Positions 44,107-54,194 of a stretch of 64,000 bases of DNA are shown in pieces (the first letter of the stretch is position 1; each line of letters opens with the position of its first letter). The notes below the pieces were generated by a model. That model saw only the letters and a list, made by a program, of their open reading frames with translations, had not been told where the DNA came from and ran no database searches. The stretch is from Metallyticus violacea (lineage: Eukaryota > Arthropoda > Insecta > Mantodea > Metallyticidae), in NCBI GenBank assembly GCA_030762175.1, contig CM060842.1:46222001-46286000 (forward strand), written 5' to 3'. The position numbers were made by a program, and so were the translations under genes.

Positions 44107-44727
44107 TTAATATTCTATGTTATATTCTTCTTTACTGATTGGCAAATTGATCAATCTGCATATCAAACTATTAAAAATTGCATATTTGTGAGCTATAGGA
44201 TTAAAACCATTTTCTGCGATATAATTATATGCATGTGTGTCCTTTCTATATATGCCAAATTTCAAGTTTTCTTTACTCTTTATAATTTTAATATCCACAA
44301 AAGGCAGCATATTGTCTGTTTCTATTTCATGTGTGAATTTTATATCTCTATCTTGAATATTCAAAATCTTTAGTGCATCCTGAATTAACTTTTTATTAAC
44401 TATGGCAAAAATATCATCCACATATCTGTACCAACACTTAAAGAAGTGTGGAAAGGCTGAAGAAATGTATGTTTCAAAATTACTCATGTATAGATTTGCC
44501 AGGAAAGGAGATAGAGGACTGCCCATGGTCAAGCCTGTTTGTTGTTTATAAAACTGTTTATCAAATGAAAAATATGACTGATTAATACAAATGCTTGATA
44601 AAATACCCCAAAGGAAAAACAAGCATTTGTAATAATCAGTCATATTTTTTACATTTACAAATGTAAATGTAAAATTTTTTACATTTACAAATTTACATAT
44701 AATCCAACAGTGAAGTATAAATTTCAA
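44107..44727 (-). CDS. Reverse transcriptase segment of the Penelope element
   Basis: The open frame covers RT motifs 4-7: TGLTMGSPLSPFLANLY, YRYVDDIFAIV (catalytic YVDD), MLPFVDIKIIKS and FGIYRKDTHAYNYI. The upstream RT fingers are missing; the first about 50 codons are not element-like. Confidence 0.75.
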   Translation of the reverse strand: MKFILHCWIICKFVNVKNFTFTFVNVKNMTDYYKCLFFLWGILSSICINQSYFSFDKQFYKQQTGLTMGSPLSPFLANLYMSNFETYISSAFPHFFKCWYRYVDDIFAIVNKKLIQDALKILNIQDRDIKFTHEIETDNMLPFVDIKIIKSKENLKFGIYRKDTHAYNYIAENGFNPIAHKYAIFNSLICRLINLPISKEEYNIEY

Positions 44728-44833
44728 AAAATATATAAAGATGTTAATATAAAATTGACTCCCACTAATAGATTTAGTTTAAATGACGTTTTGAAAGACA
44801 ATACTACAGATAATACCCCAAAGAAGAAAAAAG

Positions 44834-45181
44834 TTGGGATTTACAAGAAAATCATGTGCTGAATGTGATAAGATCTACATAGGAAAAACTAAGAGGAATG
44901 TGGGGATATGTCTAAAAGAACATGTGAGAAATTTAAAATACAAACAAATACAAAAACCAGCAGTGGCATATCACTTTTGGACCGAAAATCATGATATAAA
45001 GGAAAAAGTTGAATTATTGAGAGCTGTACTGGGACCGGTAGAATTGTATATTTGGGAAAAGATTTACATCTACAAACATAAGGATCATTTTATGAATTTT
45101 GACATTCCGAAGGAAGAAAATATAAACTTTAAGTTCATAAAAGTTTCACCAGAGCGGAACATTGCTTCTGATACTATGTAA
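44834..45181 (+). CDS. GIY-YIG endonuclease segment, inverted copy (right arm)
   Basis: 115 codons, nearly identical to the left-arm frame on the other strand (differences such as KSCAEC for ISCAEC, ICLKEHVRN for IRLKEHMRN). The IRLKEH Arg is Cys here, likely inactivating in this family. Both arms being open suggests a young element or gene conversion. Confidence 0.75.
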   Translation: MGFTRKSCAECDKIYIGKTKRNVGICLKEHVRNLKYKQIQKPAVAYHFWTENHDIKEKVELLRAVLGPVELYIWEKIYIYKHKDHFMNFDIPKEENINFKFIKVSPERNIASDTM

Positions 45182-45377
45182 CAACAGCCTTTTACACCAA
45201 TTGTCCACGGCCGAAGATGGAGATAATGTATCTTTGAAACCAGTACTGAATATTTTTAAGGTTAGTGAAGCATGAAGAGTGTTAGACAACAGATTTAATT
45301 CATGTGAGCTTCACTGTGTTAGTTCCATATGAATTTTTTTTTAAAGTTTTTACAATTTTTAAAAAATTTTATACAGA

Positions 45378-46815
45378 AAGTTATGTTTAAGTTGGCCAAT
45401 ATTGGTTAGAGATATTCCAATATGGAAGCTGATGGAATAAAATCTATCACAAAAACATCTTTGCAGCCATATTAAACTATGGAGGAGGAGTTTGGGTGAA
45501 AAGTCACATAAGATATTTTTTATACGTACTGTAAGGAGCTTCCAAAGAAAATTTTATTTAGCTGTAAAGGGGCATTATCCACATCCCCTACAATGGGACT
45601 ATTACTAATCTTGGGTGTATGACCAATTGATTCTTTAATTCACTTAAGAACAACCTCTTATTGGCTTTAAAAACAAAATAATTAAAAAATAATAGACATT
45701 ATTGGTAGAATTTATAGAAATAAAAACGAAATCAAAGATTCTTTATTTTAAATATGACAACAAGAATGGATGAAATTAAAGAAGGTAGAAAAGTGTATGA
45801 AATCTTCCCATATAAAGGAAAGATTATAATACAAACATATTCAATCCAGTAATGGTTTAGTATATTATATAACAGGACAAGATTCATAATATTCTATTGT
45901 GCACATTTGCAAAGATTTAAGTTACAAGAAAACAATACATGTATGTTTTGTAATGTGATTGATACACTGGAACATGTTTCACTTGAATTCGCTAAATACC
46001 AGTCAATTATAGCTGAGGAAAGATGGCTACTTGCAAGGAAATACATTTGGAACATCATGAGAGATCAATATGACTTAAGGGTATTGAATGATTTAACAAA
46101 TAAAATATCATGTAAAATGGCAAAAGAATATATAAACAACAAAAATCAAATAAGAGAAAAAAATCCAACAGTTCGAAACCATATATTCCCCTAGAAGATT
46201 CCAGAGAATCACAGGGAGGTAAGAAAGATATATACAAGAGGAGTCAGTTCAAGATCAAGAAGATGAAGATAATGCCCAAATTGAATCAGAAGAAGGGAAC
46301 AGATTAACAGAAGAAGAGAGTAATGATAGTCTTCAGGTGGAAAGGAAGCAGCTGAGAGAAGAAGAAGTAGACTGAGAACAAAAGTAGGAAAATATAAGGT
46401 GCAGATAAGAGGTGAAAAGTAGAAAAAGATTATGAAAAAAGAGAGGAGAAGGAACTGTGCTCACAACATATAATTGCCCAGCATACCTGCTACCTCATTG
46501 ATGTCCAGGTCCTGTTGCCTGGAATTCCAGTGGGTAGCAGCCTGGATACTGAGCGTCAGCAGAAATTAAGATTTTGGATATTAAATTGTGTAAAAATTGT
46601 AAATGAATTAATTCTAAATGCAGTAGCAATTTTAGGTTTAATTATACATTATAGTTAAAATAGTGGTAGTACTGGGTTTCAGTACTGGTTTGGTTTTTTG
46701 AAATTTTAGTTTTGTTTAGTTATAGTATTAGTACTGTAGATTTTAAAATCTGTAGAATTTAAATTGTAATATAAATTTTATTGATAAATGTAAGAGGAAT
46801 AAATAAAAATTAATC
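45378..46815 (+). pseudogene. LINE family E, 3' part right of the Penelope insertion
   Basis: 45465-45500 reads AAILNYGGGVWVKSH. 45535-45610 has ASKENFI and a GxYPHPLQWD-like block (equivalent of the AYRTTSTEAL region of I/R1 LINEs). 45907-46194 is open with FKLQENNTCMFCNVIDTLEHV, the C-terminal Cys-His motif. The tail runs to ATAAATAAAAATTAAT near 46815. With 43040-43356 it forms one degraded LINE. Confidence 0.75.
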
Positions 46816-46819
46816 TGAA

Positions 46820-47400
46820 ATGTTATGTCCTAATATAGAATCAAGTAATAAGGATATAAGCATTCATGAAATTAATGAAAATAAACTGAAATACCTGCTT
46901 TTTCTGCCGCACAACTTTCTGTACCTGATGTATCCCTTGAAACTGAATATATGATGAATATCTCACCAGTGCATAATACTAGTGCACCAGCATTGCCACA
47001 TTTCAGTAAATGAAAAGCAGAAGGCATGTCAGAAATGTTGTGTATTGGAACAAGTTAATAAGGTCATGTGCATAGACTTCATGAGATACACATATATAAA
47101 ACATAACTAATACAAATAATGAATAAATAAAATATATTACAACAATTTACAAGTTTTAGAATATGAACAACCCATTCTGTGCATATTTTTTATTAGCAAG
47201 TAGTGCTTATAAAAATGCCAAAGGTTCATTATTATTCAAATATGTAAATAGTTCATGCTTTATCAAGTAAATTGATTGTGTTTCTTATATCTCTTCATTT
47301 TATGTCCATTACAGAAAAAAATTCCCTATAAAGGCACTGGAAGGGGAAATGCTAAGTATGATTAAATTTGATAAAGAGTTGGTTTTTGGTCAGGCATACA
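46820..47400. other. No clear gene; weak plus-strand exon candidate at 47317-47400
   Basis: After ATTACAG a frame reads KFPIKALEGEMLSMIKFDK and ends at CAG|GTACTT, but its phase (two bases left over) runs into a stop when joined to the 48689 exon. I do not include it in the SLC8B1-like model. Confidence 0.25.
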
Positions 47401-47401
47401 G

Positions 47402-47632
47402 GTACTTTATTATTTGTTTAGACATGTTTTGGGAGTACTTGCTCCCAACTGAGGACCAACTGAGAAGCTTGCTCTCTAGGCAGCTGGAGGAACTTGTTGA
47501 AAATATTCAGGCCGTTATCTCAACAAGTTTCTCCAGTGGCCTAGAGAGCACACTTTTAATAGTTGATCTTATGCTGAGGATTAGAGCAAGTACTCCTGAA
47601 ACATGTTCAAATTAATAAACCAATAAGTGAAG
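47402..47632. repeat. Foldback hairpin, arms about 95 bp
   Basis: GGAGTACTTGCTC at 47431 pairs with GAGCAAGTACTCC at 47583, and GCTCTCTAGGCAGCTGGAGG with its complement near 47530. The loop is under 20 bp around 47510. An 88-codon open frame across it is an artefact of the hairpin. Confidence 0.85.
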
Positions 47633-47924
47633 TGTTTGTGTCACCAAAAACCTACTCTTTACCAAATTTAATTTACTACTTCACTGTTAATAACCTCGGA
47701 ATTATAATTTCATATGCTAATAATGAATTTAACCAGGACTAAGATAGTGTTGAATTTTGTTGCATATAACAAATCTATAACATATACCCACCTATATGAC
47801 ACAGACATTGAATTGAATTTTTTCTTTTGCTTGTGTACTCACGCCATCTAGTTGCTGTTTAACAATAATTGTGTCACACATAGCAAGAAAAGTATTCAGA
47901 CAAAGATAATTTGTCAATACTGAA

Positions 47925-48205
47925 GGTCTAGTGGTAAGTATATTTGCTTCATAGACCCAAGGTCACAGGTTCAAATCCAACCAGATTCATTAGATATTTA
48001 GAGCATACAAATCTTAAGTATAACTTCCTTCAGAAGGGAACTAAACCCACTGGTCCCTTGTCATAGATTTAAAGCATATAAAAGAACCTCAAGCCTGAAA
48101 GAAGAGGTCTCTGAGCAAAATTTATTTATTGTTTCACATCCTGAATGAGTGGGACACCAATAACCAGAGATGTTAAAGAACATTCTTATTTAAACCTAGT
48201 AATAA
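47925..48205 (+). repeat. SINE family B, copy 5
   Basis: Diverged head (GGTCTAGTGGTAAG, GGTTCAAATCC), body and tail. ACAAAGATA occurs at both flanks (about 47898 and 48211). Confidence 0.8.
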
Positions 48206-48688
48206 ATAAACAAAGATAGTTTCTAATGATGATACAGATCATTACCAAATGGCAGGACATTTTGAAATTGGATAGCTTATACAATTAACGAAAAATGGAA
48301 CATGTGGTACACTGTTAATGATTAGAATAATACATGGAACATAGTGAGAAAAAACGGAATTGTTCCACGTAAAATAATATGTACAGCAACCATATATTGC
48401 ACTGTTTAATGAAATTTCACTTTTGAATGTACAAACAACTGCCCAGCTCTGTTGAAATCTTGCTGACAACTGACTGGAAGAAAGAATGGCACTAGGCATG
48501 CATGTGGGGATCTCAGCGATTGGATGAATTAGATCGCCTTAACTCTGGAGAATATTTAAACACAGGGCCTACAAAAATAATTGCCTGACTTTTAAACTGC
48601 TCTCACTGCATGTTGAAAACAGCAACATACTGCTGCTATAGGATACTGTTTCTTTGATCCTATAATTAGAAAATGTTTTATGTTACAG

Positions 48689-48853
48689 GAACTTGCCATT
48701 GTCATTCGCAAACATACATCAAGAAGACTGACAATATTACAAGTAAAACAGTAGAACAAAAAATGAGAAAGATGAGTAATGTAACTGAAGAGATGTTATA
48801 TGATGTTACCATAACTAATGATAATATTGAAATAGCAAATAGTAACAAAACAG
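48689..48853 (+). CDS. SLC8B1: SLC8B1/NCLX-like exchanger, N-terminal luminal exon
   Basis: 165 bp: two bases, 54 codons, one base. Reads TCHCHSQTYIKK and later contains three N-glycosylation sequons (NIT, NVT, NKT), fitting an extramembranous N-terminal segment. Acceptor TGTTACAG, donor ACAG|GTATAT. The leftover base joins the 41-bp exon at 49050 in phase. The exon or exons with the start codon were not found. This part of the family is poorly conserved, so the assignment depends on the chain to the 63.2-kb exon. Confidence 0.55.
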
Positions 48854-49049
48854 GTATATTTGGATGTACAATTTTAGGATACAAGATACTCTAGCACAGT
48901 TTATAGAAATGCATATAATCTTTTAGCTCTCCTTCTCTTTCACCTTCTAAATAAGTAAGTTTATTTTTTAAAGCTTTTCAAATCTGTTTTATTTTTATAA
49001 CTTAAGGCTTACAATAACAAATTGCAACATTATTTTTTATTTTTTGCAG

Positions 49050-49090
49050 GTCATAAGAAAATACTGATGAAGGGTGTTAGATACTTAGAG
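49050..49090 (+). CDS. SLC8B1: SLC8B1/NCLX-like exchanger, 41-bp exon
   Basis: Two bases plus 13 codons (HKKILMKGVRYLE) between TTTTTGCAG and GAG|GTAAGT, the best donor in this part of the window. Phase 1 in and phase 0 out fit the exons at 48853 and 63212 exactly. Confidence 0.6.
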
Positions 49091-49835
49091 GTAAGTTTAT
49101 TATTTTTATTTGGTTGTTCAGCTTAGAATTGCATCTTTTGGAACTAAAGTATTGGGGATCAAATTATATTTTCACTGCAGAAGTGGTAACTTAAGTAGGT
49201 AGAAGTGCACATACTGCTGACATGCTACCAATGGAAGCACTTACCTTTAATGACAGAAGTGCACACTGTTTATGTTAAGTATTATAAAATTTGTTTTTTT
49301 AACTATGTAAAGAAAGGAATTGCTGAAACTACCAATCTCCTGTGCGAAACATTTTTGGCATCTATTAATGAAATGATGAAATGATTGCTTGCTGCATATC
49401 TCCTTGAGAAAAGAAAATTGTTTTCCTAGACTTTTTCAGCTCTTTTAGAGTGAATTATTTTTATAGGCCTCGTGTTTAAATATTCCCCAGAGTTAGATCA
49501 ACAGTATTGAGGGTGCCACACATTCTTACAATTCTATCCTTGAATATAACATGAAGTAAGTTCTGAACAGTCAATTGTACATGCTGTTGCAGAATCTTAC
49601 TGTAAAAATGCAAAAATATGCTCCCTCTCCTTCACCTCACCAAATAATTATTGCAAAATCATATCTACAGACTTTTGGGCATCAATGATTTGTTCAAAGA
49701 ATATTGTTAACACATAATTTATTATACATAAACATCATTACTCAGTGCTGTTTCAGGATGCCATTTTCTAAATTATTTCGAAAATACAACACCACTATAA
49801 AGATAATAACTCATATCTGAATTTACAATCAAACT
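49091..49835. other. Intron of the SLC8B1-like gene, no feature recognised
   Basis: AT-rich, no ORF over 60 codons and no named repeat. Confidence 0.45.
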
Positions 49836-49839
49836 GAAA

Positions 49840-51065
49840 ATAGAATCAGTTTTTTTAAAGAGGGTGATAAAATAACCCAAATAATTACAGACCATTAGCA
49901 AAAATACCAATATTAGCAACAGTAATTGAAAATATTGTAGCAAAGATATTGTTGAATTTTATAGATTGTAACAGTTATTTTTTCAAAAACTAACATGGGT
50001 TTCATTCTAAATCAAGTTCACTGTAAACTGCTATTGATAACAATTGGTTCTTTACAAGAAGCTTTAGGTGAAGGTATGATTGTGTAGCTATATTTATAGA
50101 TCTGAAGAAAGCATTTGATACTGTAGACCAAAAGTTATTACTTAATATATTAAATGAAGCAGATTTGAAAGGAATTCCTCTAAAATGGTTTCAAAATTAG
50201 CTAAATAGGAAAAAACAATACATACAAATAAGAGACATTTTCTTCTTGATTTGGCACTACAGCCTGCAGTGAGCCTTGGTCTGCCAAGGCCACCTATGCC
50301 TAATGACTTCATTGATAGAAGGCAGTATTACAGGGGGGACATGTGATCAGCTTCTTGGCACCTCACAGGTCACCCATCACGAGGCTTTCATGATCGAAGA
50401 ATGCCACCTCTCCATCAGGCAGCTTCTCAATTGTCCTTGCCAGTCTGGGTGGACCTGTTCCAGATCTCCCTAATTTAGAAAAATTCCTAAGTAGGTACTG
50501 GGAATCAAACCCAGGCCTCCCAGTCAGCAGTCAGCAACACTAACCACTAGACCATGGAGGTAAATAGGAGACATATGAAATAATATTTCAGATTTTAACA
50601 TGGAGTTCCTCAAAGATCAGTATTAGGCCCATTTTTTGTTTGTGTTTGTGTTTTTGTGTTTTTAATATACATAAATAGATAGATATCTTAAACCTAAAGG
50701 AAATATAGTTTTGCTGGCTGATGATATTGCTATATTTTATATGGGGAACCCTGACTCAGAGAATGTAAATAATTCAAAAAATGATATTAAAATCTTAATT
50801 GAATGGTTAATAAATAATAGGCTAATAATTAATTTAAATAAAAGTAAATGTATATTATTCAGCAATAAAAAAATTATATATAGGTAGTGAAAAATTACAA
50901 AGATTAATAAATATAAGTACTTAGGGTTAATTATTGATAGTACTTTCATTTGGCAGTCACATATTAATTATATCAGGAAAAAAATGTCTCCAATATTGGG
51001 AATAATTCATAAACTAAAAGGAGTGCTACCTGAAAAACAGATCAGTGATATATACCTTGTGATCA
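49840..51065 (+). pseudogene. LINE family C relic, split by SINE C
   Basis: Through many stops: NNPNNYRPLAKIPIL (49880), FIDLKKAFDTVDQKLLLNIL (50093-50152), GVPQRSVLGP (50603), then LADDIAIFYMGN (50712; ADD box) and YLGLIIDSTFIWQSHI (50920-50970). RT organisation of CR1/Jockey type. It ends abruptly at about 51065 against a mariner fragment. Confidence 0.75.
50244..50564 (-). repeat. tRNA-derived SINE (family C) with target duplication
   Basis: The minus strand starts CCTCCATGGTCTAGTGGTTA (A-box) and has GGGTTTGATTCCCAG (B-box) about 40 bp on; the body contains GGTGGCATTCTTCGATCATG. Flanked by AAATAAGAGACA (left) and AAATAGGAGACA (right), one mismatch. Inserted in LINE C. Confidence 0.82.
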
Positions 51066-51074
51066 GTTTTGTTT

Positions 51075-51480
51075 TCCCCTGGAGTGTTTTGCCTATTGGA
51101 AAGCCCATTGGAGTGTTAGCCAGCCAGCTGGGTTTCCATGATTAGCAGAACAATCATACAACAATATTCAAGCTCATTATTTACCAAATTATCTAATGAA
51201 GTTTTGAAACTGCCCAACTTCATTTTGCAAACATTTTGGCATCTCATTAGGAAACTATTCATCACTTGATGTAGTTAATTTTGAGAAATCTGGACAATTT
51301 CCTGACAAATATTATCTTTGAGTTCTTGTATGGTATGCTGATTCATCCTGTGTACAGCATTTTTTAATTTATCTCAGAGTTGATTGCAGGCTGTTAAATC
51401 AGTGGACAGATGGGGCCACAATTCTGTACTAACAACTCTGTCTTGTGGAAACACATTATGAATTAAATTTAAAACTACTT
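51075..51480 (-). pseudogene. Mariner-like transposase 3' fragment (copy 2 of 2)
   Basis: Minus strand: VFPQDRVVSTELWPHLSTDL, KLKNAVHRMNQHTIQELKDN, ICQEIVQIS and SFLMRCQNVCKM. The WPxxSTDLTAC block stands for the third catalytic Asp region. Better preserved than the copy at 32215-32617. Confidence 0.68.
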
Positions 51481-51504
51481 TCGTGTTGGAACTAATACAG
51501 TGAA

Positions 51505-52025
51505 GCAACTAATATATTTTTAATTAGCTGGTGAGTCAATTTAATACTCTTATGATTCAATTACCATTAAATTATACAGAACATGTTTCACAGGCTATTG
51601 CCCACTCACGTCTGATGATGTGGGCCATGGCCTGTGAGTCGGTCCTGGTGGTGTAATGGTTACCATACTTGCCTCCTACGCCCAAAACGCGGGTTCGAAC
51701 CCGGCCAGGATCGATGGATTTTTTCGGGCGTAAAAATCCTAAGTATGGCTTCCTTCGGAAGGGAAGTAAAGCCGTGGGTCCCGTGTCGTACATTTACGGC
51801 ACGAAAAAGAACCTCAAGCCTGAAAGAGAGGCCTCTGAGCAAAATTTGTCGGCCGTTTCACGCCCTGAGTTGAATGGGACGCTGATGACCTGAGATGTTA
51901 AAGAGCGTCCATAAATAAACCAATAATAATAATATAATGGCCTGTGAAACATGTTCTGTATAATTTAATGGCAAGTGAAGCATAAGAGTACTAAATTGAC
52001 TTACCAGCTAATTAAGAATATATTG
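51505..52025. repeat. Foldback hairpin interrupted by SINE B copy 6
   Basis: AAATTATACAGAACATGTTT (51571 on) pairs with AAACATGTTCTGTATAATTT (51949 on), and outer parts pair too (TTAATTAGCTGGTGAGTCAA against TTGACTTACCAGCTAATTAA). Arms of about 100 bp. The SINE with its duplicated ATGGCCTGTGA sits in or next to the loop. Confidence 0.8.
51638..51936 (+). repeat. SINE family B, copy 6 (best preserved)
   Basis: Head GGTCCTGGTGGTGTAATGGT, B-box GGGTTCGAACCC, body CTTCGGAAGGGAAGTAAAGC and tail GATGTTAAAGAGCGTCCATA. CpG sites are mostly intact, so a young copy. Target duplication ATGGCCTGTGA at 51627-51637 and 51937-51947. Confidence 0.95.
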
Positions 52026-52519
52026 TGAATTGCTTTCATGAAATTATTTTGCAGTGTGAGCAATGGCAGAGTCCTGTTGAAAAAATGCATGATCATGCTC
52101 TCTGTCAGCTAATTCTCAAGAAAAAGGGATAGTATGGTATTCACATAAGTAACAGAATCACTGTATGCCAAAAATAATTGACCATACGATTATTTCACCA
52201 CTGAGTTAACAGATACTATGAATCATACATAAAGACACACTGTGCCATTGAAAACACACAAAACATAATACACTTTATGTATACTGTCGAATTAAGAAAT
52301 GAAACTACACAATACACGGAACAGCTGCACTACAACTGCGACAGTCAGCAAGGTCAACAATTAAATAAGCAGGCTTGCTGCCCCCTCCATGGCATGGCAA
52401 ACAAATGGGGGCTTGCCCTAGGAAAAGACCCATGCTATGGGGAAAAGTATCACTGATTTCATAGTATTATACTCTGGTACATTTTGAACTAACATGTGTG
52501 AATTGTATTTGGGACTTAT

Positions 52520-53060
52520 GTAACAAGCTATAACAAATTATTATTGAGGAAATCACTCAAATTTCTTTAATTTTGTTCCACTTACTTGGACATATTTCAA
52601 AGTATGTTACCTTCATCTTCAGCCCTGGTTCCACTGTCTACTTCCCAGCTTGGTATTAAGATGTTGCTCTGTGGATTTTATGAACTTAGTGATGAGGTTA
52701 CCATTCTTTGGGAGATCAAAATTAACCAAATTTTCTTGTTTTTACTTATGAATATATTTTTCCATACTGTTAATTCTATGGTTTTTGAGGAGCTTTTAAG
52801 AGTTTTGATTCCTTTTGGAATTCGTGGTTCTTTTGCTAGAAATGGTGTGCTATTGCTGATTTTTCTGTATGTTTATATTTTACATTTCTCATATGTTCCT
52901 TAAACTGTATGGTAATATTTCTTTTTGTTTTGCCTATGTATTTCACATTGCAGTCTTTGCAACCGATTTTGTAAATGCCTGATTGTTTTCCTGGCAGAAC
53001 CTTTCTTTGTGTTGGTTTTTAGGAGGTATTTTAAACTACATTTGTTTACTGGAGCCAAAA
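52520..53060 (-). repeat. Penelope-like element copy 3, inverted left arm
   Basis: The minus strand carries the GIY-YIG region: KYIGKTKRNI (52930), FKEHMRNVKYKH (52890) and HEFRKES (52820). Ends outward with CACTTACTTGGACATATTTC and ATAACAAATTATTATTGAGG, mirrored at 54100-54175. The ORF seen on the plus strand is a shadow. Confidence 0.75.
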
Positions 53061-54190
53061 AATGGCAAAAATCCAGAATTTGGCATATTCAGAAAAATTA
53101 CCTACATAGATAATTATATAAAAAAAACAACATAAACTCACCATAATCAATATCCTCACATTCATATTAACTAACCTACTAATAAGCAAGACAGAATACA
53201 ATTTCAAGTACCATAAAATCATAGATATAGCACAGAAAAATGACTACATAATAAATTTGGTCAACAAGAAAATAGAAAAATTAAAAAAAAAAAAAACAAA
53301 TAAAATATCAACATACTTTTTTTTTGAATGGTGTTTAATGCCCGTTTTTACTACTGAGGCACCACAGGCAGTGAGCACTGGTGATACATGAAATGAAATA
53401 ATAATTGGGAAAGGATTTTTCAAGGAAGGAAACATTCCAGGCCTACGTTTAGGGTACCTCCCTGGCATTTGCCAATTATGAGGACTGAGGAAAACCTGGA
53501 AAAACCTCAGTCAGGGAGGAAGGTCCTAGCAGGATTCGAACCCCAGACCTCCCGCTCATGAGTCAACACACTAAAGGGCTACAAAGGATATATATATAAG
53601 AAATTCACATTCCACCCATGGGCACACCAAAAATTCCAGAAGATTTTTAAAGAGGCAAACATAATTTTGGCTCCAATAAACAAAAGTAGTTTAAAAAAAA
53701 CTCCTAAAAGCAACAGAAAAAACAAAATTCTGCCAGAAAGACAGAAATTGGTTGCAAAGACTGCAATGTGAAATACATAGGGAAAACAAAAAGAAATATT
53801 ACCATATGATTTAAGGAACACATGAGAAATGTAAAATGTAAACACAGCAAAATCAGCAATAACAGACCATTTCTGGCAAAAGAACCACATATTCCGAAAG
53901 GAACCAAAACTTCTAAAAATCCATAGAATTAACAGTATGGAAAAACATATTCATAAACAACAAGGAAAATTTGGTTCATTTTGATCTTCCAAACAATAGT
54001 AACCATATCACTAAGTTCATGAAATCCACAGAGCAACATCTTAATACCAAGCTGGAAAGCAGACGGTGGAATCATGCTGAAGATGAAAGCAACAGCCTTT
54101 GAAATATGTCCAAGTAAGAGGAACAAAACTAGTGAACTTTGAGTGATTTCCTCAATAATAATTTGTTATGTTATACTATATTTCACTTTG
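53061..54190 (+). pseudogene. Penelope-like element copy 3, plus-strand body and right end
   Basis: 53110-53290: ILTFILTNLLISKTEYNF then KIIDIAQKNDYIINLVNKK (N-terminal PLE region). After the SINE: FHPWAHQKFQKIFKEANII and LAPINKSSLKK (53600-53690), then GCKDC-like and YIGKTKRN in shifted frames (53760-53810), and SAITDHFWQKNHIFRKEPK (53850-53910). The RT core is deleted. The right end mirrors the left arm. Confidence 0.75.
53322..53575 (-). repeat. SINE family A, copy 6
   Basis: Minus orientation body with GGATTCGAACCCCAGACCTC. The tRNA head is degraded beyond the B-box (ends GAGTCAACACACTAAAGGG). Inserted within the Penelope element. Confidence 0.85.
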
Positions 54191-54194
54191 AAAA

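Larger units (their letters stand above)
43357..45377 (-). mobile_element. Penelope-like element with inverted GIY-YIG arms (copy 2)
   Basis: Minus strand 44727-44107 (206 codons open): QTGLTMGSPLSPFLANLYM and WYRYVDDIFAIVNKKL, the RT core. Then 43983-43798 (LAPTNRFSLNDVL) and 43826-43479 (GFTRISCAECDKIYIGKTKR, GIRLKEHMRNLKYKQ, AVAYHFWTENHDI), the CxxC/GIY-YIG endonuclease. A frameshift separates the last two. 44687-45302 is an inverted copy of 43357-43980, with its own intact 115-codon GIY-YIG frame on the plus strand (44834-45181). PLEs commonly carry such partial inverted copies. Inserted in LINE E beside GAAAGTTAT on both sides. Confidence 0.85.

Noticed and set aside
47349..47615. 88-codon plus-strand frame resembling a coding exon
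   Set aside because: It spans a foldback hairpin; the reading frame is a by-product of the two inverted arms, and its phase does not join the next exon.
52586..52903. 105-codon hydrophobic frame on the plus strand
   Set aside because: Antisense shadow of the Penelope GIY-YIG region on the minus strand.
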